Origin: Ruminococcaceae bacterium UBA2806
GTDB lineage: Bacteria > Bacillota > Clostridia > Oscillospirales > Acutalibacteraceae
NCBI GenBank assembly: GCA_002351795.1
Contig: DEHG01000070.1
Span: 1 to 9,729, forward strand
Length of the DNA stretch: 9,729 bases
Direction of reading: 5' to 3'
Shown: piece after piece, positions 1-5,625 of the stretch
How positions within the stretch are numbered: the first letter of the stretch is position 1
Layout: each line of letters opens with the position of its first letter
The notes under the pieces: generated by a model
Told to the model about the DNA's origin: nothing
The model's input: only the letters and a program-made list of their open reading frames with translations
Databases searched by the model: none
Translations under genes and position numbers: made by a program

Positions 1-10
1 CCGTTTTCTA

Positions 11-86
11 TGGAGCTGATAACGGGATTTGAACCCGTGACCTCGTCCTTACCAAGGACGCACTCTACCTCCTGAGCTATATCAGC
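11..86 (-). tRNA. tRNA-Thr (anticodon GGT)
   Basis: Read on the minus strand, the 76 bases fold into a full cloverleaf. The acceptor arm is GCTGATA paired with TATCAGC, followed by T and an encoded CCA. The D arm is GCTC/GAGT. The anticodon arm is CGTCC/GGACG around the loop TTGGTAA, giving anticodon GGT, which reads ACC and ACT threonine codons. The T arm is ACGGG/CCCGT around TTCAAAT. All stems pair with only a G-T wobble in the D arm, so this is an intact gene. It has its own promoter just upstream and is transcribed away from the rimP operon. Only ten bases lie beyond its 3' end in this window, so a neighbouring tRNA cannot be excluded. Confidence 0.97.
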
Positions 87-113
87 AGCTATTCTGTTTT
101 TTGCAACAGCGTT

Positions 114-142
114 ATTATAACACACCTATGGTGTAATTTCAA
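114..142 (-). promoter_or_regulatory. Sigma-70 type promoter of the tRNA-Thr gene
   Basis: On the minus strand a -35 hexamer TTGAAA (142 to 137) and a perfect -10 hexamer TATAAT (119 to 114) are separated by 17 bases. Transcription would start near 107, about 20 bases before the mature tRNA 5' end, which suits RNase P processing of a short leader. The DNA upstream of the -35 is almost pure A/T and could act as an UP element. The spacer holds a separate palindrome, listed below. Confidence 0.85.
122..134. other. Operator-like palindrome in the tRNA promoter spacer
   Basis: ACACC-TAT-GGTGT is a perfect 5+3+5 inverted repeat lying wholly between the -35 and -10 hexamers of the tRNA-Thr promoter. 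Its size and position are those of a dimeric repressor site. I do not recognise it as the box of a named regulator, and it may be chance. Confidence 0.4.
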
Positions 143-177
143 ATGTTTTTTAAACTTTTTTTAAAAATATTTGAAAT
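136..177. repeat. AT-rich 15-bp inverted repeat in the divergent intergenic region
   Basis: Bases 136-150 pair with 163-177 over 15 positions (one G-T) around a 12-base loop, and all but a few pairs are A-T. The left arm contains the tRNA-Thr -35 hexamer. No GC-rich core or flanking T-run supports a normal intrinsic terminator. It could be a cruciform-prone or curved element, or a by-product of A/T-tract composition. Apart from the two promoters, the palindrome and the rimP leader, I see nothing else in the 87-330 intergenic stretch. Confidence 0.5.
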
Positions 178-223
178 AATATCCCTAAAAATCAAAAAAA
201 CGGCTTAAAATCAGGAAAAACAC

Positions 224-252
224 TTGCATTTTCTTTTTTGTAGTGCTATAAT
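224..252 (+). promoter_or_regulatory. Extended -10 promoter of the rimP-nusA-infB operon
   Basis: A -35 hexamer TTGCAT (224-229), a 17-base spacer and a perfect -10 TATAAT (247-252) preceded by TGC make an extended -10 promoter. Transcription should begin near 259, giving a leader of about 70 bases before rimP. It is the only strong promoter seen ahead of the five-gene operon. Confidence 0.87.
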
Positions 253-277
253 TCTTAATGTTGAATATGTTGAAACT

Positions 278-304
278 AAGGAGTGGGCAAGCGGCCCGCT
301 CCTT
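278..304 (+). promoter_or_regulatory. Hairpin in the rimP 5' leader
   Basis: Arms 278-288 and 294-304 form an 11-bp stem (one G-T pair) with the five-base loop AAGCG, inside the predicted rimP leader. The core GAGTGGGC resembles GAGTGGG-type stems I recall upstream of rimP (ylxS) in other Firmicutes, so it is probably a conserved leader element and not random. The bases after it (CCTTTATAG) lack a proper T-run, so it is not an obvious terminator. Its role, possibly feedback control or mRNA stability, is not shown by the sequence. Confidence 0.7.
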
Positions 305-330
305 CCTTTATAGTTAAAGGAGGTTAATGT

Positions 331-819
331 ATGTCAAAAAGCAAGGGCGGAGTTACCGTATCCAAGGTTTGGCAGCTCTGCGAGCCTATTGTAAAGGAGC
401 TCGGGCTTTCCCTTTGGGATGTTCGCTATGTCAAGGAGGGCGCCGAGTGGTATTTGAGGGTCTTTATCGACAAGGACGGCGGCGTTGATATCAACGACTG
501 CGAAAAGGTCTCAAGGGCGATAAACGAGCCTCTTGACGAGCTTGACCCGATCGACGGCTCATACTGCCTTGAGGTCTGTTCACCCGGTATCGAGCGCGAG
601 CTTGTCAGGGATGAGCACTTCGAGCAGTACATCGGAGCCGATGTGCTTGTAAAGCTTCGCCGTCCTCTCGAAGGTATCGGCAAGGAGTTCGACGGAAAGC
701 TAAAAGCGTATTCCGACGGCAATATCACCATTGAGGATCACAGCGGTGAAAACGAGCTGACCTTTACCAAAAAGGATATGGTTTGGGTAAAGCTTGACGA
801 TTTTAATATAACCGGCTGA
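331..819 (+). CDS. rimP: Ribosome maturation factor RimP
   Basis: RimP (YlxS/P15a family) acts in the cytoplasm in late maturation of the 30S ribosomal subunit. The 162-residue protein has the usual length. An N-terminal alpha/beta domain (about 1-85) carries the typical stretch with LRVFIDKDGG and DCEKVSRAI. The hallmark EVCSPGIEREL follows at 81-91; most homologues have SSPG or TSPG here. A C-terminal SH3-like domain (about 92-160) holds the GADVLVKL strand and ends in VWVKLDDF. An AAAGGAGG ribosome binding site at 316-323 lies seven bases before the ATG and fixes the start. An upstream ATG at 327 is out of frame and too close to it. This is the first gene of the operon and is followed by nusA after 31 bases. 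By eye its third codon positions are more G/C-rich than those of nusA or infB; I did not count them. Confidence 0.96.
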   Translation: MSKSKGGVTVSKVWQLCEPIVKELGLSLWDVRYVKEGAEWYLRVFIDKDGGVDINDCEKVSRAINEPLDELDPIDGSYCLEVCSPGIERELVRDEHFEQYIGADVLVKLRRPLEGIGKEFDGKLKAYSDGNITIEDHSGENELTFTKKDMVWVKLDDFNITG

Positions 820-827
820 GATCAGCC
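814..827 (+). other. Small inverted repeat at the rimP/nusA junction
   Basis: GGCTGA and TCAGCC are separated by two bases and overlap the rimP stop codon. In RNA this would be a five-pair stem with a four-base loop, ending ten bases before the nusA ribosome binding site (GGAGGT, 838-843). It is too short, and lacks a T-run, to be a terminator. Confidence 0.35.
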
Positions 828-850
828 AATAGTAAACGGAGGTCAATAAA

Positions 851-2143
851 ATGAAAAAGAACAGGGAATCTGAGGATAATTTGTTTGAAGCCTTGACTCT
901 TATAGAAAAAGAGAAGGGTATTCCTGCAAGCTTTATGCTCGAACAAATCACAAAGGCTATCGTCACTGCCTGTAAGAACTCCTACGGCGGAAATGACGAT
1001 GTTGCCGTAAAGTATAATAAAACAACAGGTCAGCTTGAAGCTTACCTTAACAAAACTGTTGTTGAAGAAGTAAATGATATCAACCGTGAGATAACACTTT
1101 CATCCGCAAGAAATATCTCTCCCACAGCTGCACTCGGCGATAAGGTCGCTATAAGGCTTAATCCGAAAAGCTTCGGCAGAATCGCCGTTATGACCGCAAG
1201 AAACATGATACGTCAGGGTATCCGTGACGGAGAAAAGGAACAGGCTCTTTCCGAATATCAGAGCAAGCTCCAGGATATCGTTACCGCAACAGTCGAACAG
1301 GTGGATCCCAATACCGGAAATGCAACACTAAAGCTCGGCAAGGCTATTGCTATACTGCCGAAAAGCGATCAGGTTGCCGGAGAGGTACTCAAGGTGGGCG
1401 AACCGATAAAGGTCTATGTACTGAATGTAAAATCCGGAGACAGAGGTCCGAGAGCTATCATCTCCCGCACACACCCGGATTTCGTAAAAAAACTTTTTGA
1501 AGAACAGGTTCCTGAAATTTTTGACGGTACAGTTGAAGTAAAGTCCGTTTCAAGAGAGGCAGGCTCCAGAACAAAGATCGCTGTTTTCAGCAAGGATTCC
1601 GATGTTGACGCTGTAGGCGCCTGCATAGGTCCCAAGGGTACAAGAGTCGGAAATATCGTAAGCCAGCTCAACGGAGAAAAAATTGATATTATAGAATATA
1701 ATGAAGACCCTGTAGAGTTTATCAAAAAGGCTCTCTCCCCCGCCGATGTTTTAAAGGTAACTCTTGCAGCTTCGGGAGATAAAAGCTGTAAGGCTACAGT
1801 TCCCGACAGCCAGCTCAGTCTTGCTATCGGCAACAAGGGTCAGAATGTAAGGCTTGCCGCTAAGCTTACGGGCTGGAAAATAGATATTCGTCCCGAAAGC
1901 GGTTTCTTCGGAGAGGAAGAAGAGGAAGAAGAAACTCCCGCTGCTGAAACAGCTGAGGATACTATTGAGGAAGCTCCCGCAGATGAAACAGCATCCGAAG
2001 ATACAGCTGCCGAGGATACCGAACAAACAGAAGAACCTGTTGAGGAAGAAGATTCGCAGGAAGCTTCTGAGATCACGGAAGAAACCGATGATGAAAGCGA
2101 AGAAGAAGCTGTTGAAGATACTGATGAGGAAACAGACGAATAA
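851..2143 (+). CDS. nusA: Transcription termination/antitermination factor NusA with acidic C-terminal tail
   Basis: NusA binds RNA polymerase and nascent RNA and modulates pausing, termination and antitermination. The order of domains is: polymerase-binding N-terminal domain (about 1-130, with GRIAVMTARNMIRQGIRD at 109-126), S1 domain (about 135-200), KH1 (GxxG loop IGPKG at 259-263) and KH2 (IGNKG at 326-330, followed by LAAKLTGWKIDI). The core ends near 350, the usual size in Firmicutes. Residues 355-430 are an added tail with 42 Asp/Glu in 76 positions and no Lys or Arg, encoded by purine-rich GAA/GAG runs. Low-complexity acidic tails vary in length between species. GGAGGT at 838-843, seven bases upstream, supports the ATG. 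The gene sits between rimP and ylxR as expected. Confidence 0.97.
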   Translation: MKKNRESEDNLFEALTLIEKEKGIPASFMLEQITKAIVTACKNSYGGNDDVAVKYNKTTGQLEAYLNKTVVEEVNDINREITLSSARNISPTAALGDKVAIRLNPKSFGRIAVMTARNMIRQGIRDGEKEQALSEYQSKLQDIVTATVEQVDPNTGNATLKLGKAIAILPKSDQVAGEVLKVGEPIKVYVLNVKSGDRGPRAIISRTHPDFVKKLFEEQVPEIFDGTVEVKSVSREAGSRTKIAVFSKDSDVDAVGACIGPKGTRVGNIVSQLNGEKIDIIEYNEDPVEFIKKALSPADVLKVTLAASGDKSCKATVPDSQLSLAIGNKGQNVRLAAKLTGWKIDIRPESGFFGEEEEEEETPAAETAEDTIEEAPADETASEDTAAEDTEQTEEPVEEEDSQEASEITEETDDESEEEAVEDTDEETDE

Positions 2144-2150
2144 CATATAA

Positions 2151-2182
2151 TATGTTTCGTGAATTCGTCAGGAGGAAACATA
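2151..2182 (+). promoter_or_regulatory. Inverted repeat enclosing the ylxR ribosome binding site
   Basis: TATGTTTC (2151-2158) is perfectly complementary to GAAACATA (2175-2182), with a 16-base loop. AGGAGG (2170-2175) lies at the 3' edge of that loop and the ATG starts one base after the stem. If it forms, the hairpin could alter access to the start codon. The stem is only 8 bp and A/T-rich, so it would be weak. Confidence 0.45.
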
Positions 2183-2183
2183 G

Positions 2184-2480
2184 ATGAAACAGAAAAAAAT
2201 TCCCATGCGAAAATGTACGGGCTGCGGGGAAATGAAAGAAAAAAAGCAGCTTGTGCGTATTGTAAAAGCGCCCGATAATGAGGACGGAAGCAGCGGAGAT
2301 ATATCCGTTGATCTGACAGGAAAGAAGCCCGGAAGAGGCGCATATATTTGTAAAAGCAGCCTTGATTGTCTTGCAAAGGCAAAAAAAGCTCGGAGACTCG
2401 AACGTGCGTTTTCGTGCAAGATACCTGATGAAATATATGAAAAGCTGACAGAACAGATGCAGTCAGTAACTGAAAGCTGA
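2184..2480 (+). CDS. rnpM: YlxR family protein, RNase P modulator RnpM
   Basis: This is a small RNA-binding protein of the YlxR family (DUF448), which in Bacillus subtilis has been reported to bind RNase P RNA and lower RNase P activity (RnpM). The 98 residues contain the family hallmarks: MRKCTGCGEMK near the start (Cys11, Cys14), LVRIVK at 23-28, DLTGKKPGRGAYIC at 43-56 and a second cysteine cluster (Cys56, Cys62) followed by the basic helix AKKARRLERAF. AGGAGG at 2170-2175 sets the ATG start, 40 bases after nusA. The nusA-ylxR-ylxQ-infB arrangement is standard in Firmicutes and supports the identity. The older symbol is ylxR. Confidence 0.93.
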   Translation: MKQKKIPMRKCTGCGEMKEKKQLVRIVKAPDNEDGSSGDISVDLTGKKPGRGAYICKSSLDCLAKAKKARRLERAFSCKIPDEIYEKLTEQMQSVTES

Positions 2481-2482
2481 AA

Positions 2483-2499
2483 ATATCCCCTGGGGATAT
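2483..2499 (+). other. Perfect inverted repeat between ylxR and ylxQ
   Basis: ATATCCCC and GGGGATAT flank a single T, starting two bases after the ylxR stop. In RNA the inner pairs must open to form a loop, leaving about six or seven pairs. No T-run follows, so it is not a terminator. It precedes ylxQ, whose ribosome binding site is weak. Confidence 0.5.
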
Positions 2500-2536
2500 G
2501 ATGATAAGAAAATAATAACGGATGTGATCGGAAAAA

Positions 2537-2851
2537 ATGAATGAAAAACTTCTGCCGCTGCTCGGAATAGCAAGAAGGGCGGGTCGATTGTCCCTCGGAT
2601 TTGATGCGGCAACGGAATCAATGCAAAAAGGAAAATCGCAGCTTTTGCTGCTGGCAAATGACCTGTCAGAGCGCACTGTCAGAAACATTTCTATGACAGC
2701 CCGACATACAGAAACCTGCATGATCGCTACTGATTTTTCCATGCAGCAGTTCGGCGCTGCAGTAGGAAAGGACGCGGGGATCATTTCCGTAAATGATAAA
2801 GGCTTTGCAGAAAAAATGAAAACATTATGCGCTGACAAAGAGCATCCCTGA
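2537..2851 (+). CDS. ylxQ: L7Ae-family RNA-binding protein YlxQ
   Basis: YlxQ belongs to the L7Ae/L30e superfamily, whose better known members bind kink-turn RNA. The cellular role of YlxQ itself is not settled, though Firmicutes homologues are annotated as putative ribosomal proteins. The 104 residues match the usual length. Family features are LLGIARRAGRLSLGFDAATESM near the N-terminus, the SQLLLLANDLSE strand-turn that is the conserved core, and GKDAGIISVNDKGFAEKM near the C-terminus. The start is the first ATG after an in-frame stop at 2525-2527. No good Shine-Dalgarno sequence precedes it: only GGATG and a CGGA are visible, unlike every neighbour. A second ATG four bases on is out of frame. 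The gene starts 56 bases after ylxR. Confidence 0.9.
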   Translation: MNEKLLPLLGIARRAGRLSLGFDAATESMQKGKSQLLLLANDLSERTVRNISMTARHTETCMIATDFSMQQFGAAVGKDAGIISVNDKGFAEKMKTLCADKEHP

Positions 2852-2911
2852 AAGCTTTTATTTCAGAGATCAGGGTGTGGGAACAAACCTGCAAAAAGCC
2901 AAACCTTTGAT

Positions 2912-2933
2912 ACTCAAAACAATGCTTTTGAGT
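2912..2933 (+). promoter_or_regulatory. Hairpin in the ylxQ-infB gap
   Basis: ACTCAAAA (2912-2919) pairs with TTTTGAGT (2926-2933) around a six-base loop, ending 12 bases before the infB AGGAGG. The 107-base gap is the longest in the operon. Its 5' part offers two competing six-base pairings: CTGAAA 2848-2853 with TTTCAG 2861-2866, or CCCTGA 2846-2851 with TCAGGG 2870-2875. I see no promoter or T-run. It may act on infB translation or mRNA processing. Confidence 0.45.
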
Positions 2934-2945
2934 TTGACTAAAGAC

Positions 2946-2951
2946 AGGAGG
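2946..2951 (+). promoter_or_regulatory. infB ribosome binding site
   Basis: AGGAGG lies one base before an ATG at 2953 and seven bases before an in-frame ATG at 2959. The spacing makes 2959 the likely start. Confidence 0.85.
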
Positions 2952-2958
2952 AATGTAT

Positions 2959-5556
2959 ATGATAAAATACAAGCTTAGTGAAATAGCTAAAAATCTTAAC
3001 GTTACAAGCAAGGAAGTTTCCGAGGTACTTAAAAACTACCTTAATGTCAATAAAAAGTCAGGCGGTGTTCTGACAGAGCAGGAGCTTAATGTAATTTTTG
3101 AGTATTATACAGACAAGACAAGTATGCCGAATCTTAACGCATACTATGCCAGTGCAAATGAACCTGCCGAAGAACCTGTAAAGGAAGAAACACCTAAAAA
3201 GCAGGAGAAAAAGGATAAGCCTGTCCGCAAAAAACAGGATACTCCGAAGGCAGTAAATAAGGAGCCTAAAAAACAGCTGCCCAAGCAGGACGCACAGCAG
3301 CCTAAAAAGCAGCAGCCTGAACAGAACGCTCAGCAGCCCAAAAAGCAGCAGCCCGAGCAGGATGTGCAGCAGCCCAAAAAACAGCAGCCTGAGCAGCCAA
3401 AAGCTGCCGCTGCGCCTGTTGAAGACAAAACTGCAAGACAGAATGATAATCGTCATAAAAACGATAAGAAGCAGAAGAAAAATAAGCAGCCTGCCGCTGC
3501 AAGACCAAAGCAGGAAACTCATATTCTCAGCGGCAAAAAGCTTGAAAAGGGCGAAACATTTACCGAGGATAATTCAAAGGTAAGTGAAAACAGGGGTCGT
3601 ACCGTCAACACCCGTGCATCCAATATCAACATAGATAAATACAACGAAAAATATGATCGTCTTGCAAGCGAAAAGCTTCATAAAGAGCCTACATCTCAGA
3701 AGCAGAAGATCAATCAGCGTTCCCAGCAGAAGGGCAAGCCCCGCAATTCGAGAAAGGAAACCGAGGCTGAACGTCTGAAGAGGATCGCAAATGCAAGAAA
3801 GGCTAAGCCTATTACAGTTCAGATCCCTGATGAGATCACTGTAGGCGAGCTTGCTCTCCGCCTGAAAGCAACCGCAGCCGAGGTCATTAAAAAGCTTATG
3901 ATGCTGGGCGTTATGGCAACGGTAAATGATGTTATAGATTTCGATACCGCTTCACTTGCCGCTATGGAATTCCATGCTAAGATTGAAAAAGAAGTCATTG
4001 AAACTATCGAAGAAAAGATCATTGACGACAGTGAGGACGATGACGACAACCTTGTTGAACGTGCGCCCGTTGTAGTTGTAATGGGTCATGTTGACCACGG
4101 AAAGACCTCTTTGCTTGACGCTATACGTCACGCCCATGTCACCGCAACAGAAGCAGGCGGCATTACTCAGCACATAGGCGCATACAGAGTAAAGATAAAC
4201 GGAAGAGATATAACCTTCCTTGACACTCCCGGACATGAGGCCTTCACAACAATGCGTGCAAGAGGCGCTCAGGTAACCGATATCGCTATCCTTGTTGTTG
4301 CCGGAGACGACGGTATCATGCCGCAGACAGTCGAAGCTATCCATCACGCAAAGGCTGCCGGCGTATCAATCATCGTTGCCGTAAACAAAATGGATAAACC
4401 CGGCGCAGATATCGAACAGGTAAAATCCCAGCTTACAGAACATGAGCTTGTACCAGAAGAATGGGGCGGCGATGTTCCCGTTATCCCTGTTTCAGCTCAT
4501 ACAAAAATGGGTATAGACGATCTTCTTGAAATGGTACTTCTCGTTGCAGATATGAAGGAGCTTAAAGCTAATCCCGACAGAGCTGCAAAGGGTACTGTTA
4601 TCGAAGCAAGACTTGACAAGGGCCGTGGTCCTATCGCAACTGTTCTTGTACAGAACGGTACACTCAATGTTGGCGATATTATTGTAGCAGGCACTTCTGT
4701 CGGCCGTGTTAGAGCAATGACAAACGATAAGGGCGCTAAGGTAAAATCCGCAGGCCCGTCCGTTCCTGTTGAAATAACAGGTCTTGACGATGTTCCTACA
4801 GGCGGCGATATTTTCAATGCCGTTTCTGATGAACGACTTGCAAGAGAGCTTGTACAGCAGCGCCGTGACAGTGAAAAGGAAGAACGTTTCAATGCCCGCA
4901 CAAAGGTTACGCTTGATAACCTCTTTGATCAGATGAAGCTCGGAGAAATGAAGGAGCTGAAAATCATTGTCAAGGCTGACGTTCAGGGTTCAGTCGAGGC
5001 AGTAAGACAGTCTCTTGAAAAGCTGACGAATGAAGAAGTAAGAGTAAATGTTATTCACAGCGCAGTTGGCGCTATCCGTGAATCGGATGTAATGCTTGCA
5101 TCTGCATCAAATGCAATTATCGTAGGCTTCAATGTCCGTCCCGATCCCGTTGCAGAGGAAAATGCAAAGCGTGACGGAGTTGATATGCGTCTTTACAGGA
5201 TCATTTATGACTGCATAGAAGAGATAGAATCAGCTATGAAGGGTATGCTTGCACCGAAATTCAAGGAAAATATCCTTGGCAAGGTCGAAGTACGTCAGAC
5301 ATATAAGATCACAGGCGTCGGGCTTGTTTCAGGTTCGTATGTTCTCAGCGGCAAGGTCGTAAGAGGCGCAAGCTGCCGTGTTGTAAGAGACGGTATAATA
5401 ATTGCAGATGATACTATCGCATCACTCCAGCGTTTCAAGGACAGTGTAAAGGAAGTAGCTCAGGGATTTGAATGTGGAATAACCCTCGATAAATACAGTG
5501 ATATTAAAGAGGGAGATATCTTCGAGATCTACGAAATGGAGCAGATCACAGAATAA
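2959..5556 (+). CDS. infB: Translation initiation factor IF-2
   Basis: IF-2 is the GTPase that places fMet-tRNA on the 30S subunit and promotes 50S joining. The 865-residue reading begins MIKYKLSEIAKNL, a typical IF2 N-terminal helix. A long basic, Gln/Pro/Lys-rich linker follows (about 65-270). A second IF2 N-domain lies near 275-335. The G domain has GHVDHGKT (376-383), GGITQH (400-405), DTPGH (422-426), NKMDK (476-480) and SAH (512-514), all intact. Domain II and the C-terminal domains C1 and C2, which bind fMet-tRNA, run to residue 865. An upstream ATG at 2953 would add two residues but is too close to the ribosome binding site. This is the last gene of the operon. rbfA does not follow. 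Confidence 0.97.
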   Translation: MIKYKLSEIAKNLNVTSKEVSEVLKNYLNVNKKSGGVLTEQELNVIFEYYTDKTSMPNLNAYYASANEPAEEPVKEETPKKQEKKDKPVRKKQDTPKAVNKEPKKQLPKQDAQQPKKQQPEQNAQQPKKQQPEQDVQQPKKQQPEQPKAAAAPVEDKTARQNDNRHKNDKKQKKNKQPAAARPKQETHILSGKKLEKGETFTEDNSKVSENRGRTVNTRASNINIDKYNEKYDRLASEKLHKEPTSQKQKINQRSQQKGKPRNSRKETEAERLKRIANARKAKPITVQIPDEITVGELALRLKATAAEVIKKLMMLGVMATVNDVIDFDTASLAAMEFHAKIEKEVIETIEEKIIDDSEDDDDNLVERAPVVVVMGHVDHGKTSLLDAIRHAHVTATEAGGITQHIGAYRVKINGRDITFLDTPGHEAFTTMRARGAQVTDIAILVVAGDDGIMPQTVEAIHHAKAAGVSIIVAVNKMDKPGADIEQVKSQLTEHELVPEEWGGDVPVIPVSAHTKMGIDDLLEMVLLVADMKELKANPDRAAKGTVIEARLDKGRGPIATVLVQNGTLNVGDIIVAGTSVGRVRAMTNDKGAKVKSAGPSVPVEITGLDDVPTGGDIFNAVSDERLARELVQQRRDSEKEERFNARTKVTLDNLFDQMKLGEMKELKIIVKADVQGSVEAVRQSLEKLTNEEVRVNVIHSAVGAIRESDVMLASASNAIIVGFNVRPDPVAEENAKRDGVDMRLYRIIYDCIEEIESAMKGMLAPKFKENILGKVEVRQTYKITGVGLVSGSYVLSGKVVRGASCRVVRDGIIIADDTIASLQRFKDSVKEVAQGFECGITLDKYSDIKEGDIFEIYEMEQITE
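3289..3396 (+). repeat. Three tandem 36-base repeats in infB
   Basis: Three copies (3289, 3325, 3361) encode variants of a 12-residue unit with core QQPKKQQPEQ, IF2 residues 111-146. A degenerate partial copy precedes them at about 3259-3288. The copies differ at synonymous positions and at their first two codons, so they are not identical recent duplications. They lie in the disordered N-terminal linker, where length is expected to vary between strains. Confidence 0.85.
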
Positions 5557-5593
5557 TTGACTTAAATTATTTTCCCCTTCGCAGATCTACGAA
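5521..5593 (+). repeat. Near-duplicate at the infB end and in its terminator
   Basis: TTCGAGATCTACGAA (5521-5535, coding for the end of IF2) recurs as TTCGCAGATCTACGAA (5578-5593) with one inserted C. The second copy forms the top of the terminator stem and its loop. Each copy has short TTCG/CGAA arms around the self-complementary hexamer AGATCT. Confidence 0.7.
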
Positions 5594-5606
5594 GGGGAAT
5601 TTGTTT
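5572..5606 (+). terminator. Intrinsic terminator after infB
   Basis: TTCCCCTTCG (5572-5581) pairs perfectly with CGAAGGGGAA (5590-5599) around an eight-base loop and is followed by TTTGTTT. The T-run is broken by one G, so some readthrough into the downstream regulator is likely. Confidence 0.8.
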
Positions 5607-5625
5607 ATAAACGGAGGTCAGAAAA

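Noticed and set aside
2477..2504. CTGA and ATGATGA around the ylxR/ylxQ junction resemble box D and box C of a kink-turn, which would be attractive upstream of an L7Ae-family gene.
   Set aside because: The order is D then C, the helix between them does not leave the required three-base bulge, and no pairing exists outside the boxes. The CTGA is simply the end of ylxR with its stop codon.
1840..2838. Long open frame on the minus strand (332 codons) opposite nusA, ylxR and ylxQ.
   Set aside because: It is serine-rich because it is antisense to the Glu/Asp codons of the NusA tail, crosses three well-supported genes and has no ribosome binding site or family resemblance.
3058..3522. Minus-strand open frame opposite the IF2 linker, very rich in Leu and Phe and looking like a membrane protein.
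   Set aside because: Its hydrophobicity is the mirror of Lys/Gln codons on the coding strand; no independent gene signals were seen.
5557..5609. TTGACT as a -35 box for the Rrf2-type gene.
   Set aside because: No acceptable -10 occurs 16-18 bases downstream. The nearest T/A-rich hexamer is about 40 bases away, and the terminator hairpin lies between.
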